Shown one piece after another: positions 12,140 to 24,193 of a stretch of 64,000 nt of DNA. A program made the position numbers and the translations under genes. A model generated the notes under the pieces. The model made no database searches. It was not told the origin of the DNA and was given only the letters and a program-made list of their open reading frames with translations. Every line of letters starts with the position of its first letter. Position 1 is the first letter of the stretch. The stretch lies in NCBI GenBank assembly GCA_047967505.1, contig CM106538.1, one strand, 5' to 3'. The DNA is from Dipteris shenzhenensis. Lineage: Eukaryota; Polypodiophyta; Polypodiopsida; Gleicheniales.

Positions 12140-12460
12140 CTTTAGCAAGAGGGTCATCTTGTTGCTAGTGCAAATAGTGTACATAGAGTTTGGATGAAGA
12201 GCCATTTGTATCTCTCAGTGTTGTTGCCAGTGCAAATAGTGTACATAGAGTTTGGCTGAAGAGCCATTTGTATCTCTCAATGCCCAAGGAGCCATTCAAT
12301 GAAAAGTATATTTCTTCCATTCCCTTGAGTACGTTTCTCTTCCCTTTGTCTTTTCCTTAGTATTCCATTTGTTTTTAAGTAAGTCATTCTCTTACACCCG
12401 ACATTTCACTCCTTCATTGCATATTCTTAGCACTCATTTGACATGATGTGTGCCATCACT
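12140..12460 (+). mobile_element. LTR-like segment with 62-bp internal duplication
   Basis: Shares ATCTTGTTGCTA, GTAGAGTTTGG-like, TGCCCAAGG-GCC and ATGGCAATC blocks in the same order with 18866-19070, so both are copies of one dispersed LTR-like family. A 62-bp unit (GTTGCTAGTGCAAATAGTGT...) is tandemly duplicated at 12161-12280. Exact ends are not clear. Confidence 0.5.
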
Positions 12461-12543
12461 TGCTCTAGCAAGAAATGGCAATCCGTGAAGGAATGCATCA
12501 CAAACAGACAAAGCAATCAGCTACATACCATCGTGAAGTATAG

Positions 12544-13010
12544 TGCCATAAGTGCAATGTCGATAGCCATATAGTTAATGAGTGTCAATTGAGTAAGTAT
12601 TCCATTATTTAAAAACTCTCAAGCCACATGACCAAAGCGTGCTAGTTCAACAAGCACAAGATGGTTGTAGAGGTCCATCAAGTAAGATGTCCTTCCCAAA
12701 GGGCTTCACCAAGGATGAGAAGAGGGACAAAGAGTAGTCTAGGAAGAAATAGCCTACTGGATGAATTAGTGGTAGCAGTCAAATCATAGAATGGAAAGCC
12801 ATCAAGGAGATCAATGTGGGTTCATGGGGGGAACCAAAGATTAATGCAGAAATTTTCGAAAAATTTATCGAGCAAGCCCAAGAACCTTTTCTAGATTATA
12901 AGGATGTATTTGCATGGAAACACAAGGACTTGGAGGGGTACCACTGAATTTGATTCAACACCAAATTCCCTTATTCTCAATTTGAAGTTGCTTTAAAAAT
13001 AGAGGTAGAA
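12544..13010 (+). pseudogene. Second Ty3/gypsy internal fragment
   Basis: 12544-12585 encodes CHKCNVDSHIVNEC, a perfect C-x2-C-x4-H-x4-C nucleocapsid knuckle. Further on (12790-12960) the reading INVGSWGEPKINAEIFEKFI ... DYKDVFAWKHKDLEGV matches the segment just before gypsy reverse transcriptase (YKDVFAWSYxDMPG). The same segment recurs at 39390-39545. Stops make it non-functional. Confidence 0.7.
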
Positions 13011-13059
13011 AATGAACCCTAACTGTGCCAAGTTGGTAAACATTGAGATAGATTAATGG

Positions 13060-14120
13060 GCACTAAGGGTAGGATTCGTCTATTTGTGTAGTACGGTGGT
13101 GAATCCACATGTAGTGGGGATCTTAAAGGAATGCTAACAGAGACTCCTCTCCCAAACAACTCCTCATGAGAGCTTTACAAAGCAAGAAGCTATCACTTGT
13201 TTCATGCAAGTGCCTATAAGATTGTGACAATGTGACTCAACAAGAGAGGAGGAGGGAGAGAGCAAGGGAAGAGAAGGGAGGGAAAGGAGTATGGAAGGAA
13301 GGGGTAGAGTGAAAGGGGGTGAGTGGCAATCACAAGGCAACATGCAATGGAGAAGCAAGAAGACTCAATCAACAATAATGGAGCAAATCAGAGAGCTTGT
13401 ATTTCCAAAGGTTGCAATACACAATGAAGACCAAAGTCAAACATTTGGCCTTCTATACATTCCACCTTTTAAGGGGAGGGCCAACCCTATCCTTTCTCAC
13501 CTCTCTCTCTCTCTCTCTTTTACAAACTCTTTGGCCAATACGGCTCCAAGGAGGATCTCATATTGTCTACCCCTCATCTTCTCTTACTTCATCACTCTAT
13601 CTTGCAAAACATATGGCACTTGCATGAACTATTAATAGTGGTAGTTAACTCTTGCTCAAGATCCATCCTTGGACCAGACTTGGTTCATGTGTCAGACTTG
13701 GGGACATTGTTCATGATGTGATGTCGATCAAAGATCCTATGGAAGATTTGGCAAAATGAATAGAGAGGCTTCCAAAAATGTGTTTCAAACATAACTTTGA
13801 AGGTCTATAAGCTGTCTTGAGTTGCTGGCTTCTTTAAGACTCGTTCTTGCTTGAGCCTCTCTACCACCTCAGCATCCTTTTTCCTAGTCTCTTCCTCTTG
13901 CTTTTGCTAATCTCTGCCTCCTATTTCTGAAGAGCCTCTTGCTCTTGTTTTCTTCTTGCCCCTACTTTGACCTGTCTGATGCCATTTATTTGGCCTTCTC
14001 TTTGAATCAATTTCAAGTTTTTCAATATCATTCTAAACTTTGGAGACTTGTATGTGTTTATGTTGATGGACAATGGAGTAGTATCCAAACGTCCAGATGT
14101 TATGCAAAATTGAAAGAATA
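13060..14120. other. Intergenic with purine-rich tract
   Basis: A GA-rich stretch lies at about 13240-13320 and a CT microsatellite at about 13500-13520. No supported gene. A short open stretch at 14132-14227 could be part of the methyltransferase-like locus to the right. Confidence 0.35.
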
Positions 14121-14257
14121 TTGAAGATGCTATGGCAACAATGTACCCAGAGAAAGGTAAGAACAAGTATAATATTTTTTTGGACATTGAAATATATGTT
14201 CAATATTTTAAGATTGGATATTTATGAATTGCAAGAAACATAGATAGACCTGGGGGT

Positions 14258-15799
14258 TTGTCCAAATGGGAGATTGAGAATTGTCCTTGGTGGATGGATT
14301 ATGAGGTGGGTGAATTTTTGGACTGCAAAAAGGAGAAGTACCTTGCCCACAAGGATGAACTCTTGAGAAATATAACAACACCTATTCATGAGGGATTCAG
14401 CCATTCCAAGACTCCAATGCATTTGGATCCAATGTCTCCCTGTAAGCGGGCTCGAGAGCATGATGATGATATGTCAAAAGTTAGTTACATATGACTTCTA
14501 TTGCATTTACCTCATACAATCATATTCTCATTTTACTTGTTACCAATCCTATTTTGGTCTTGGTGTTTCATTTTGATTTGAGTTTCATTTTATATTGTCA
14601 TTGGGAGCTTGTAGACTATTTCAATACACAAGCGAAGAGCTTTGTTATTGGGAAAAAGTCTCTCTTACTAGAAAATGCACAGATTGTTCATGGAGATGTC
14701 CAAGAAATATCAAGAGAACTTCAACACAAAATTGCAAGTGTGCCCTTCAAAGCTTTGAAAGATTTTTTCATTGCAAAGCAAAAGATAGGAAGTATGAGGG
14801 GAAAGATGAGGTCATGGGGTGTGGATTTGGTTGTTCTCGACCTACCAATAGCACTGTCTGCCATAGGATTTGGAGAGTCCACACCATGTTGGAATGAGGT
14901 CCCTCAGCTTGTGGATGATGCATTCGCTATTGCAGACTTGGCAGTCTTTGACACATGACACATAGTTGTGTTTTTCACACTGAGAGTCTTCGTAGGTATG
15001 ATTGTGCTACTGCCATGATGAAGAACCATGAGTTGACATTGTAAATGTACATGTACTAAGTAATTTGATGAGGTTGTGGGCTTGAGTCCAAGAGCATCAA
15101 ATGGAAGGTAGGTATGTAACCGTTTTGGATTTAGGAAGAAGTTCATGTGTTGTAGAAAATTCATCACTATATGCAAGATGCATTTAAGTTTGTGTTGTGC
15201 TTAAACATTTATATCTCTCACCTTTAATGCTTTTTCTTGCAGAAGGTACATTTATTTTGATAATGTCTATTTATCATAGGAAGGGAGGCATTCCTTTCAC
15301 ATTCAAGCATTGTGTTGATGGTTATCCATTTCTTGACTTGTCACATGATTGTGTTCGACACTTCCTACCTGCTACTGCTAGACATGTTTACGGAGACAAA
15401 ACTTTATGTCGTGGTATGATTGGTTTGTCTTGGTAGATATTTCAGAATGTGGTTGGTGAAGATCCATCCAATATTAGATTAAACAATGTTCATTACTTTC
15501 TTTCTTTAGTTGGGTTGGAGAAGAGCCCAATATTTATGGCAGCTTTGAAAGAGGCATTGACACCATCAAATGGCAGTATACCTGACCTAATGATGGGTTG
15601 TGGTAGCACTATAGAGGCTGCCTTGCACTGCAAAAGACTTGTTTGTGGTATGGACAATGACAAGAGGATGGTGTCTTTTGTAGAGGAGCTCTTTATTTCA
15701 ATGGAACATGCTGAAGAGAATGAAAATGTTGATGGTAGCTCAAGTGAGGAAGAAGCCTTTGAAGGCATAATTGAATTGGAGGATCCAGAGGAGAACTAG
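14258..15799 (+). pseudogene. Beta-class DNA amino-methyltransferase-like gene, decayed
   Basis: Several open segments in one orientation (14258-14470, about 14628-14958, 15197-15436, 15449-15799). The second reads GKKSLLLENAQIVHGDVQEI and then WGVDLVVLDLPIALSAIG, which resembles the GD-x-x-E and motif IV (DPPY-like) region of DNA N4/N6 methyltransferases. The last reads LTPSNGSIPDLMMGCGSTIE, like motif I (DxFxGxGST), then CGMDNDKRM. Motif IV before motif I is the beta-class order. DPPY has become DLPI, so catalysis is unlikely. A TAG at 15434-15436 interrupts an otherwise continuous frame, and frame is lost between 14958 and about 15200. A possible intron runs from about 14480 to 14627 (ending CTTGTAG). 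The C-terminus is acidic. It could be a host gene relic or transposon cargo. Confidence 0.5.
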
Positions 15800-16165
15800 T
15801 GTGGTACCTTTACTTTAGCATCCTTGTATTTTTTATGCTTTTATATTTTGAGGAGTGGATATGATTTGGAATTTTCTCACCATTGACATAGTCCTTGGTG
15901 ATGATTGCAGTGCATTGCCATGCTATGTGTGAGAAGTTGTAGATATGATGGCATGTCGAGAGGATGAGAACCCTTGTAAGAAAAGGATGAAATTGGCTCC
16001 CAAATGTATTTTTATGGATGACATTACAGTGGAGGAAAAAACAAAGTAGTCTAAGCTATATTTTTTTGGATGACCTTGCATATGCTTTGATCAAGCATTG
16101 ATACAATTTCCCAAGTTTTGTAAGAACATTTTGTTGTTTCTTTTTATGTACATTGTTTGCTATTT
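15800..16165. other. Region 3' of the methyltransferase-like locus
   Basis: No clear gene. A short open stretch near 15944-16050 reads MACREDENPCKKRMKLAPKC and could be a last exon (a TTGTAG acceptor-like site lies just upstream), but there is no support beyond that. Confidence 0.3.
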
Positions 16166-16906
16166 CTTAGATGTTAGTGCTCCTTTTGTAAGTGATGGAA
16201 TTGAATAGTCACATATGAGTTTTAACTTCTTTAATGCCTTGTGTCTTCTAGAACATGTTTTTTTCTTTCATAGACTTAAGAAAGTAAGATGGTTTATAGA
16301 TGATCTCATTGTCTCTTCCAAGCTGTCAAGATTTCATGCATAAAAAGGTAATGCATTTGTTGGCAAAATTTATCCCCAAGAATTTTATGAATAGTTAAGA
16401 TCGTTTCTCTTTCTTAGATCTTAGTGCTCCTTTGACAGGTCATGGATTTGAATAGTCACATGTAAATTTGAACTTCTTCAATGCCTTGTTCTTCTAGAAC
16501 ATGTTTTTTTCCCTTCATAGACTTGAGCAAGCAAGATGGTTTATAGATGATCTCATTGTCTCTTTGAAGCTCTCAAGAATTCATGTATAAAAAAGGAAAT
16601 GCATTTGTTGCTGGAATTTATCACCAAGAATTTTATGAATAGTTGAGATCTTTGCTCTTTCATACATCTCATTGCTTCTTTGGTAGGTCATGGATTTGAC
16701 TAGTCACTTATGAATTTGAACTTCTCCAATGCCTTGTGTCTTCTAGAACATGTTTGTTTTCCATATACTTGAGCAATTAAGATGGTTTATAGATGATCTC
16801 ATTGTCTCTTTGAAGCTCTCAAGATTTCATGTATAATAAAGTAAATGCTTTTGGTGGCAAAACTTATCCCTAAGAATTTTATGAACAATTGTGATCATTT
16901 CTCTTT
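16166..16906. repeat. Three tandem copies of a 247-bp repeat
   Basis: Copies start at about 16166, 16413 and 16661, with spacing of 247, 248 and 246 bp to the next boundary. Each contains GACTAGTCAC/GAATAGTCAC-type, CTTCTAGAACATGTTT, GATGGTTTATAGATGATCTC and AAGAATTTTATGAA blocks. The copies are diverged but collinear. No ORF runs through them. Confidence 0.8.
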
Positions 16907-16909
16907 CTT

Positions 16910-18710
16910 GGATCTTACTACTTTTCTTGTTTAGAGTTAATTTGCATGATCAACTGCAAGAGCCTCGGTTTTTGGGTTATAAGACTACCTTATATTGGTT
17001 CCGTGAGATCATATTTGCATGCATGTGGAGTTAGAATTGCTAGCATCTCTCCCAATGTGTATTATACTAAAAAAAAACTCGCATACTCGCTCAAAAAAGC
17101 CTCATTGTTTGGTAGCACCCTATTTTTTAGATGTTAATTAAAGTAGTGAGGAGAGCATGACTGTTGAGAGAATGAACTCAAACCAATAAAGTTGCCACTC
17201 ATGATGATGAAATGAGATGGGTTGTGTATGGAATATTAGAAAGGAGATGATGTGGCACACTAGATCATGTTATTAGCTTGGCCATATAGGATCTTGACTT
17301 AGCTTAGCATAGAATATAAAAATGATGTTTGGTGAATCTACTATAATATTTCAACCTAGTTGAAGTATAACTATGACTATTCCCTTTACAATCCTCACTC
17401 CTTAAGTGATTGAAGCAATCATGTACATGCTTTTAGGATTACCATGGTCCTTGGTTGCACATGCTCATCTTTTAGGGCTACAACATTCATAGAAGACAAC
17501 CCAAATTGTGGGAGTACAAAAAAAAAGTGAATTTTCTACACCTCTTGACATTTTGGCATGGTCAATTCCCCCTTGTGGAGTCAACTAGACCAAATCCCTA
17601 ATGAGAGGATGAGGTTTAGTAGGGGTGTCTATGAGGGACCCCAAAAACCTTGATGATAAAGTACTCAAATGAGCCAAAGTGGAGGCACAAATGTACAAAG
17701 GCAACTCAAGAGGAGCTGTTGTTGGAGTAGCAAAGGATAACTAAAGAGGAGCTGCTATTGGAGCTATTGTTGAAAATGATCTTGAAGGAGGTTCAGTAGG
17801 GGTGTCTTTGAATGACCCCAAAAACCTTGAGGATCAAGTACTCAAATGAGCCAAAGCAGAGGGCACAAGAATACAAAGGCACCTAAAGAGGAGCTATGGT
17901 TGGAATAGCATAGAATAAAAGAACTACGAGAGCAAGAGAAAAGCTAGGTAGTCAACATCACCACAAAAGTCATCCCACCACCCCAATGACTTGCTAGCAG
18001 ACACTACTTTTTTGCAGCCCACAAATTAGGCCCTACAAAAAGTAGATACAATGGAGTTGGTCTTGCCAATATCCTTCATTATGCCTCTAAACATGGAGCA
18101 AGCGTGGTGAAGGGCCAATGTGGGTGCAAATAGCAAAGAATTAGAAGATCTAAGAGGTGGCAACCAACCACAATAATATGCTACTAGACACCATAAAAAG
18201 ATTCCAAGTCTAGGGACCAACACAAAGTTGTGTTCTACCCCAAGATTTCAAAGGGCCTCCAGATTCACCACATCTTTGAGATTAAAGCATGTTAGATATA
18301 TAAATTTCTTCACAAGTGCAAACAAGCCTTGGTGATAAGATGGAAAGCCATCATAAGTAATGCTACATGCCATAGTAGTAAGAGATCCAAATCATGAGGA
18401 CATGTCTTGAGCATCAATTATGGGGAATATTGAGCCCCTAAATACGACAAAATTTTAGAAAAAGGCAAAACCAAATGAAGGACCAAGGCTGAGCATAGTG
18501 AAGGGCACCGACAAGGAGGAGAAAAAATGTAGGGGGTGGTCAAAGAATAGGTCAAAGTGGTGGATAAACCATGCATCATCTTCACTAACACACATCATCT
18601 TCACTGACACAAAATGACCATTGCTGAAGCACATCAAATCAAGCTGGTTGAGGTCACCTATGTCAAAATAATTTGCCATCTATGTCAAAAGGATTTGCTA
18701 CTTGTGTTAG
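16910..18710. other. Intergenic with 177-bp duplication
   Basis: GTAGGGGTGTCT, GACCCCAAAAACCTTGA and GTACTCAAATGAGCCAAAG occur from about 17617 and again from about 17794, so a unit of about 177 bp is duplicated. No gene could be recognised. Confidence 0.45.
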
Positions 18711-18712
18711 GG

Positions 18713-19075
18713 CATGTCAAAATCATTTTCATAGAACTTGTTGGCACTACCCTTTTGACAGGTAGGTGTCGATGAATGTAAGTGTAGGTAGGTGGTACCT
18801 CCCATGCTTTGTTAAAGGGCTTTGTATATAAGAGAGTCAACATGAGGTATTTAAGATCATCTTGTTGCTAAGGCTATGGTGGTTGTGTAGAGTTTGGCCA
18901 AAGATCTAGTTGTATTCCACTGCCCAAGGGGCCTTAAAAATGTAAAGATATGTGCAACATTCATTTCTTGAGCATTGTTTTCTTTTTTCCACTTGTTTTT
19001 TAGCAATATGTTTACTTGCACATTCCACGTGACACATGCCATCATTTGGCTTCTGCAAATGGCAATCTTCCCTGC
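18713..19075 (+). mobile_element. LTR-like segment, same family as 12140-12460
   Basis: Begins TGTTAGGGCATGTC, has a TATATAAGAGAG promoter-like box near 18826 and ends with CATGCCATCATTTGGC near 19050. The collinear blocks shared with 12140-12460 support a dispersed LTR family. No partner LTR or coding region can be tied to it. Confidence 0.45.
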
Positions 19076-19434
19076 ATACCTACACTAAATGCAAATGCAC
19101 TAGCATGTCTAGAAGAATGAATGACTCAATGGCATGTGACCACAATTTGAGCTTAACAATGGGCACGATTCCACAAAAACAAGGGAAGGAGCCAATGAGA
19201 TAGTATTTAATAATAGACATATAAAAAATTCTAAGCTCATCACAGTACTTAAGATTTTCAAAGACTTGGGTCATCCTTTTTTGATTTAAGCACTCTTAGA
19301 GCCTTTTTTTTTTTTGGGAGCAAAAGTATTATAATGTCTCAAAATACAAGATAATAACCTTAAGTTTCGGTACAACTTGTTGAACCAGTGAAGATGAAGA
19401 AATAGAACTAAGAGTAGAAGAAGACAAATGGAGA

Positions 19435-19872
19435 TCAAACATTAGCTATGGATTGAGAGTTTGTTGATTTACCTTTGAAGTCTTTGATCAATGCTTTGCC
19501 ATCTTGAAAGATAGCCCATTTGCCTTCTTTTATGGCCACCTTTACCTTTGCAAGATTTGATATTTGAGTCTTTAGTTGAGCTTTTCTGTATCTGGTAGAC
19601 CTCCAAATTCCAATCTTGAGCATCTTTGAGTTGCGCAATCTTTTAGCTTGCTCTTTTACTTCCTTTTGTAGTTGAGGAGACATCTGTGCATCTAAGGATC
19701 TCTTTATTTCTCCTTTGAGCTTCTCTTGAACCTCTCCCTTAAGCTTCTCATGTATCTCTTCCATTTGACTAAAGAGAACTTTATCATCTAAAACTAAGTA
19801 GGGAGTTGGATTTTTCACTTTAATCTCAACCACTTTTACTCTCTCTTCTAACTCTTGGAACTTGTGCTTCAT
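19435..19872 (-). CDS. Lysine-rich coiled-coil ORF, unknown
   Basis: 145 codons from an ATG at 19872. The N-terminal half is heptad-like, with KFQELEERVKVVEIKVK and MEEIHEKLKGEVQEKLKGEI. The C-terminal half is basic. In this AT-rich surrounding a 145-codon frame with coherent charge patterning is unusual, but no family is recognised and no splice or promoter signal was assigned. It may be a degraded retroelement gag or a host gene fragment. Confidence 0.25.
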   Translation of the reverse strand: MKHKFQELEERVKVVEIKVKNPTPYLVLDDKVLFSQMEEIHEKLKGEVQEKLKGEIKRSLDAQMSPQLQKEVKEQAKRLRNSKMLKIGIWRSTRYRKAQLKTQISNLAKVKVAIKEGKWAIFQDGKALIKDFKGKSTNSQSIANV

Positions 19873-19879
19873 CTCACTA

Positions 19880-22800
19880 TTCTCTTTTATGAAAACGAAA
19901 ACTTGCTATTGCAAAACAGGAATCATCTCGTTTTACCTAGTGTTAGGTAAGGTGAAGCTAATGTTGTAGCATATGGAGGCTGCTTCTCTAGTTTTCTATC
20001 ACCCATTAAAAAATGATAATTTACCAAGACCCCCTCTTCTTGGTGACTCATGATGTCCAAATGTCACTGATTTTGAATTTGACTTAGAAAAACAAAGTAT
20101 ATCTAAGCAAACCTCACAAAGTTATGTTTGATTCTTTGTTTGTGTAGAAACTAGTCTAGGAAATTGACAAACTTTTGTTAGGCTAGAGTAGAATGATGAC
20201 CAGTGAGGAACCTTCTAGGGATCAATATAAGTGAAGTTGACTTCAAAAGAGCTCCAAGTTGAGGCCTAACCAATTGTCTAGGCCATAGAGTTCAGCTTAG
20301 CCACCAGGAGTGGGAAGAAAATGCAGGGGAGGGGAAGAAGAGGGGTCCTTTTCAAAATTTCTCCTAATCTCTCTTGCCTCCATTGTGACCAAACTCTCCC
20401 ACCATAGAAATATCCTAGCAATTACATCTTAGGAATGAATGGAAAACATCCTTCTCAAAAATAAATCCTACAACAAGGCTAAAGCACCAACAGTGAAGAA
20501 AGAAAAGGTCGTAAAGTATTTGACATATAGCCACCTCTAGAATGGAGTTTACCCACTAGTAGCAATCAGCTAGCTATATATAGCAAGGCTATATGGATAC
20601 TTAAAGTTCTTATGGAGCCTCATCTTTAACCAAGTAGTGGCAATTAAAGCCATAGACACCTATGATATAGCTACCAAGGCCTTCTAATAAAAAGGTATGA
20701 TGATAACCATCACTAAGGCCTAAGTGCCTCAACATTTGAGCTACCCCCACAATGCAGTAATTCCTCAGTAATTCACAAGGTGGTACCACTAGTAAATGTG
20801 ATGACCTCTTTTTAGAGGAAGCCTTGCTATAAGGCCAATGATACATCACAAGTATAGCCAATGATTCAAAAGCAAATAACTTCTTCTACGTTCTTCAAAA
20901 TGAATGCAAATGGACACCCTAGTGGGGTAGCTAAGGATTAGCCTATTAGTGATCATTTTCAAATTTTGTCTTATTTTCCTTTGGTTTGATTTTGGATTGC
21001 ATGTTTGTGTGCTATGTTTATAGTTTTGGTGCGTTCTCATAAAAATGTTATTTGAGTATGCATTTGTGTGATACATCTTGATTTAGATGTTGAGATTGAA
21101 CAAATAAATGAAGGTAAATGCTTGAGTTAGACAAGATACATAGAATCTATGGTGGAATGGTTTAGGATGCAAGATGCCATACCTATGTGCCCACATAGAG
21201 ACCAACATAATAGGTAGAAAGTGAAGAGCGCTCCATTTTTGGATCCCATAGTTTATTGATAAGTGGTTGGTAAGTTGATCTACTTATTGACATCAACACA
21301 ACTAAATGCTTCCTATGAAGGAGGGAATTTGAGACATTTTAGGGTGAAGTCATGTGTCCATCATTAGAATAGGCTATCAATGTGATAGCAAATCATAAGT
21401 CATGATACCTAAAACATAGTCATGATATAGAACCATAACTACTTGAATTCTATGATTCATAGTGGGAAGGAGGTCCTAAGAGGAGATTTGAGACACTTTA
21501 TGGTGAAGCCATGTGTGCATCATTACAATAGCTAAAGAACTATTCTCATTTGTGAATGTGATAACAAATATACTCATGATATAGAACCATAACTACTTGG
21601 ATTCTATGATTCAGATTGGGAAGGTGGTCCCAAGAGAAAGTATGTTTGAGGATATGCTTTTTTGTTGGATTCTCACTATGTGTCTTGGTCCAACAAGAAG
21701 CAAGAGACTCCAGCATTATCTTTGCATGGTGTACATATCAAGCTTAGCTAAGGTGGCTACTAGAGGATCTTGGAGAAATGTAAGATAATTTCAGATTAAT
21801 ATTTTGTGATAAATAGAGAGTTAAAGTTAGTGGCAAAAAGAGATATGCTTAGCATGAGGCATTGATTTTGAAAACATGTTTGTTTTGATAACAAGGATGA
21901 AGACCACAACCTTCTTATTCTCTCTCTTCCAAGCAATATGGACCTAAACTTGCAGTCTCAAGCTTGTGAATAATGATGTATGAGAAGAGATTCACATGAA
22001 AAAACGAGAAGGATTCATTGAAAAGGTATCAAAAAACATTGAAGAAGGCAGTATATAGACTTGGTACATCAACATTTACACTTATTATATATGATAAGGG
22101 CTCACAAGGGGTGGACTTGATCTTGGGTCTATGTGAATAGGAATGCATATGGTCTCACAATCTTGCACTCAATATGGATGACATGTTTCTATTGGTAGCA
22201 ACAACAAGATGATCAAGGTGTCAAAGTTAATTTTTGCAAGAAATTTATGATATATCATGTCAAGTTGTTGCAATACATTTGTACCTTCGAAAGCACACTG
22301 CTCAAATTTAATCAAAATCCAAGAATTCTCAAGCCATGGTGCTTGACCTTATTCACATATTATCATCTTAGTTTTTAAATGTTATGGACTAACATCAAAA
22401 TTACTAACCAATAATAGAAGATAAAGGGTCTAAGAATCTTCTTCAATGATTGGCATCCTTCTTCTTCTAAGTATTATGCAAAAATTATTACCCATGCATG
22501 GGCCATTCATCTTTCTAAGGCAATGCCATGATTTTTTTCATGAGTGTGTATCTACTTGAGTACAAGCTTCTCATGCCAAAGAGTCCACAACATTGTTCAA
22601 CACTCTGGGGATTCAAACTCTTGCAAATTTATAGAGCTTGTTGATATCTAGAATTTTAATGCAGACTTTCTAATTGGCATACTAACTATGAACCATCTTA
22701 GACTTCTAGCTTTAACGTGTGGTGTGCTCGAGCTATTTCGAGGCCATAAAGGAGTGTTGAGCATTCGGCCTAGTTATACATGTTGGTCGACACAAAGTTG

Positions 22801-24185
22801 TACTAATATACTATACCATCTAGCACTATTAGAGACACTCGTCCCTAGCTAGATTTGTCGATGGCTTATAGGCTCTATCAAAATGTAGGGTCCATGCCGA
22901 CATTACACTAAATCAAGTACACACTTTCAAATTTCATGGTAATCAAACTAGGAAGAATGAGAGGGTGAGGTAAATTCAAAAATAGCAACGTATCAAAATG
23001 AATCTAAACTTGACAAATCTAGTTGATCAACTAGTCCAAGCAAGCTCCATCTGTACTATAAATAGAATCAATTATTGTTTCCTATTATTACATAGAGTGG
23101 AAAATTAAAGGTTTGAGTAAATTATAGGAAAAAACATGACTAAAAAATATCGACGTGTTAGCTGCAGATGCGGTTGGTACACTGCTCATGAATAATAGCT
23201 GGATGATAGCTATCCTTATGTACTCTAGTTCATGGCTCAGTTAGTATGCCACCTTAGTTAGCTGAGTTTGGTTTGAGACCCACATATAGGGTTCTTCTAT
23301 TTCTTTGTACTAGAGCTCTTTTGGCTTTCACAACTAAGAAGAGGAAAACTATTTTCAGCCTCCACCTTTGTGTGTATTCCCCCATTGTGTATGTGAGAAA
23401 GCTACAAGTGAGACTCCTTCCCTCTCTCACTATCTTCACATCCATAAGCATAGTGATCTCTTCCTAGGCACAGGGTGCAATTGTGCATGTGCAGCTAGCT
23501 ACCACCTCACACACATTGCTCCACAGGCACACCCCTTACTAGGCACAAATTTTCCTTGTGAACACAGCTGACACATCATCTTTTCACCCTTTTTTTGCCC
23601 CTCCACCTAGATCAAGCCATATCTCTTTATCTAGGAAGAATTTGAGGGTGCTGCAAAAAAACACACACTAGAATTTCATGCTCTACATGCTCATCACATC
23701 ATATGGACACTTCGGCACTTGTATCACATAGTTTTCAGCCTTAGCATCAAACGAACTCCTTGCACATGTTTAAGCCTCTTCAATGCATTTGACCCAACAC
23801 CTAAAAGGAACAAAAAGAAAATAAATTATTTGCTGCTTTTCATTGCTCGAGGGTAGTTGGTCTAGCTCTAGATCAAAGTAGTTCATCTATAGAGGAGACA
23901 ACTCCAAAGTAGCCAATCAAAGCCATGCCCAAAAATTCCCAACTAGTTTCTACTCAGAGTTAGTCCCTACGCTCACATGCAGTTTCACATCATTAGATGT
24001 CCTGAAACCTAATCGGCAATACATCAGTGAGCAAATTTCAAAGTGTTCAGAGGTATTGGAAGATTGTTTAGAGAATAGATCACATATCATTTCATTTTGC
24101 ACTCACATGCCTTCATTGTAAAGCACATGGAGATACTAAATAGAGATCATTCTTGTACTTTAGGAAAAATGGGAGTAAGTTAATG
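19880..24185. other. Intergenic, no supported gene
   Basis: A 159-bp duplication lies at about 21326-21640: TTTGAGACA and CATGATATAGAACCATAACT occur in both copies, with the second starting at about 21485. Otherwise no domain or repeat was readable. Short frames at 20610-21076 and 23254-23571 look like chance. Confidence 0.4.
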
Positions 24186-24193
24186 GGTCTACA

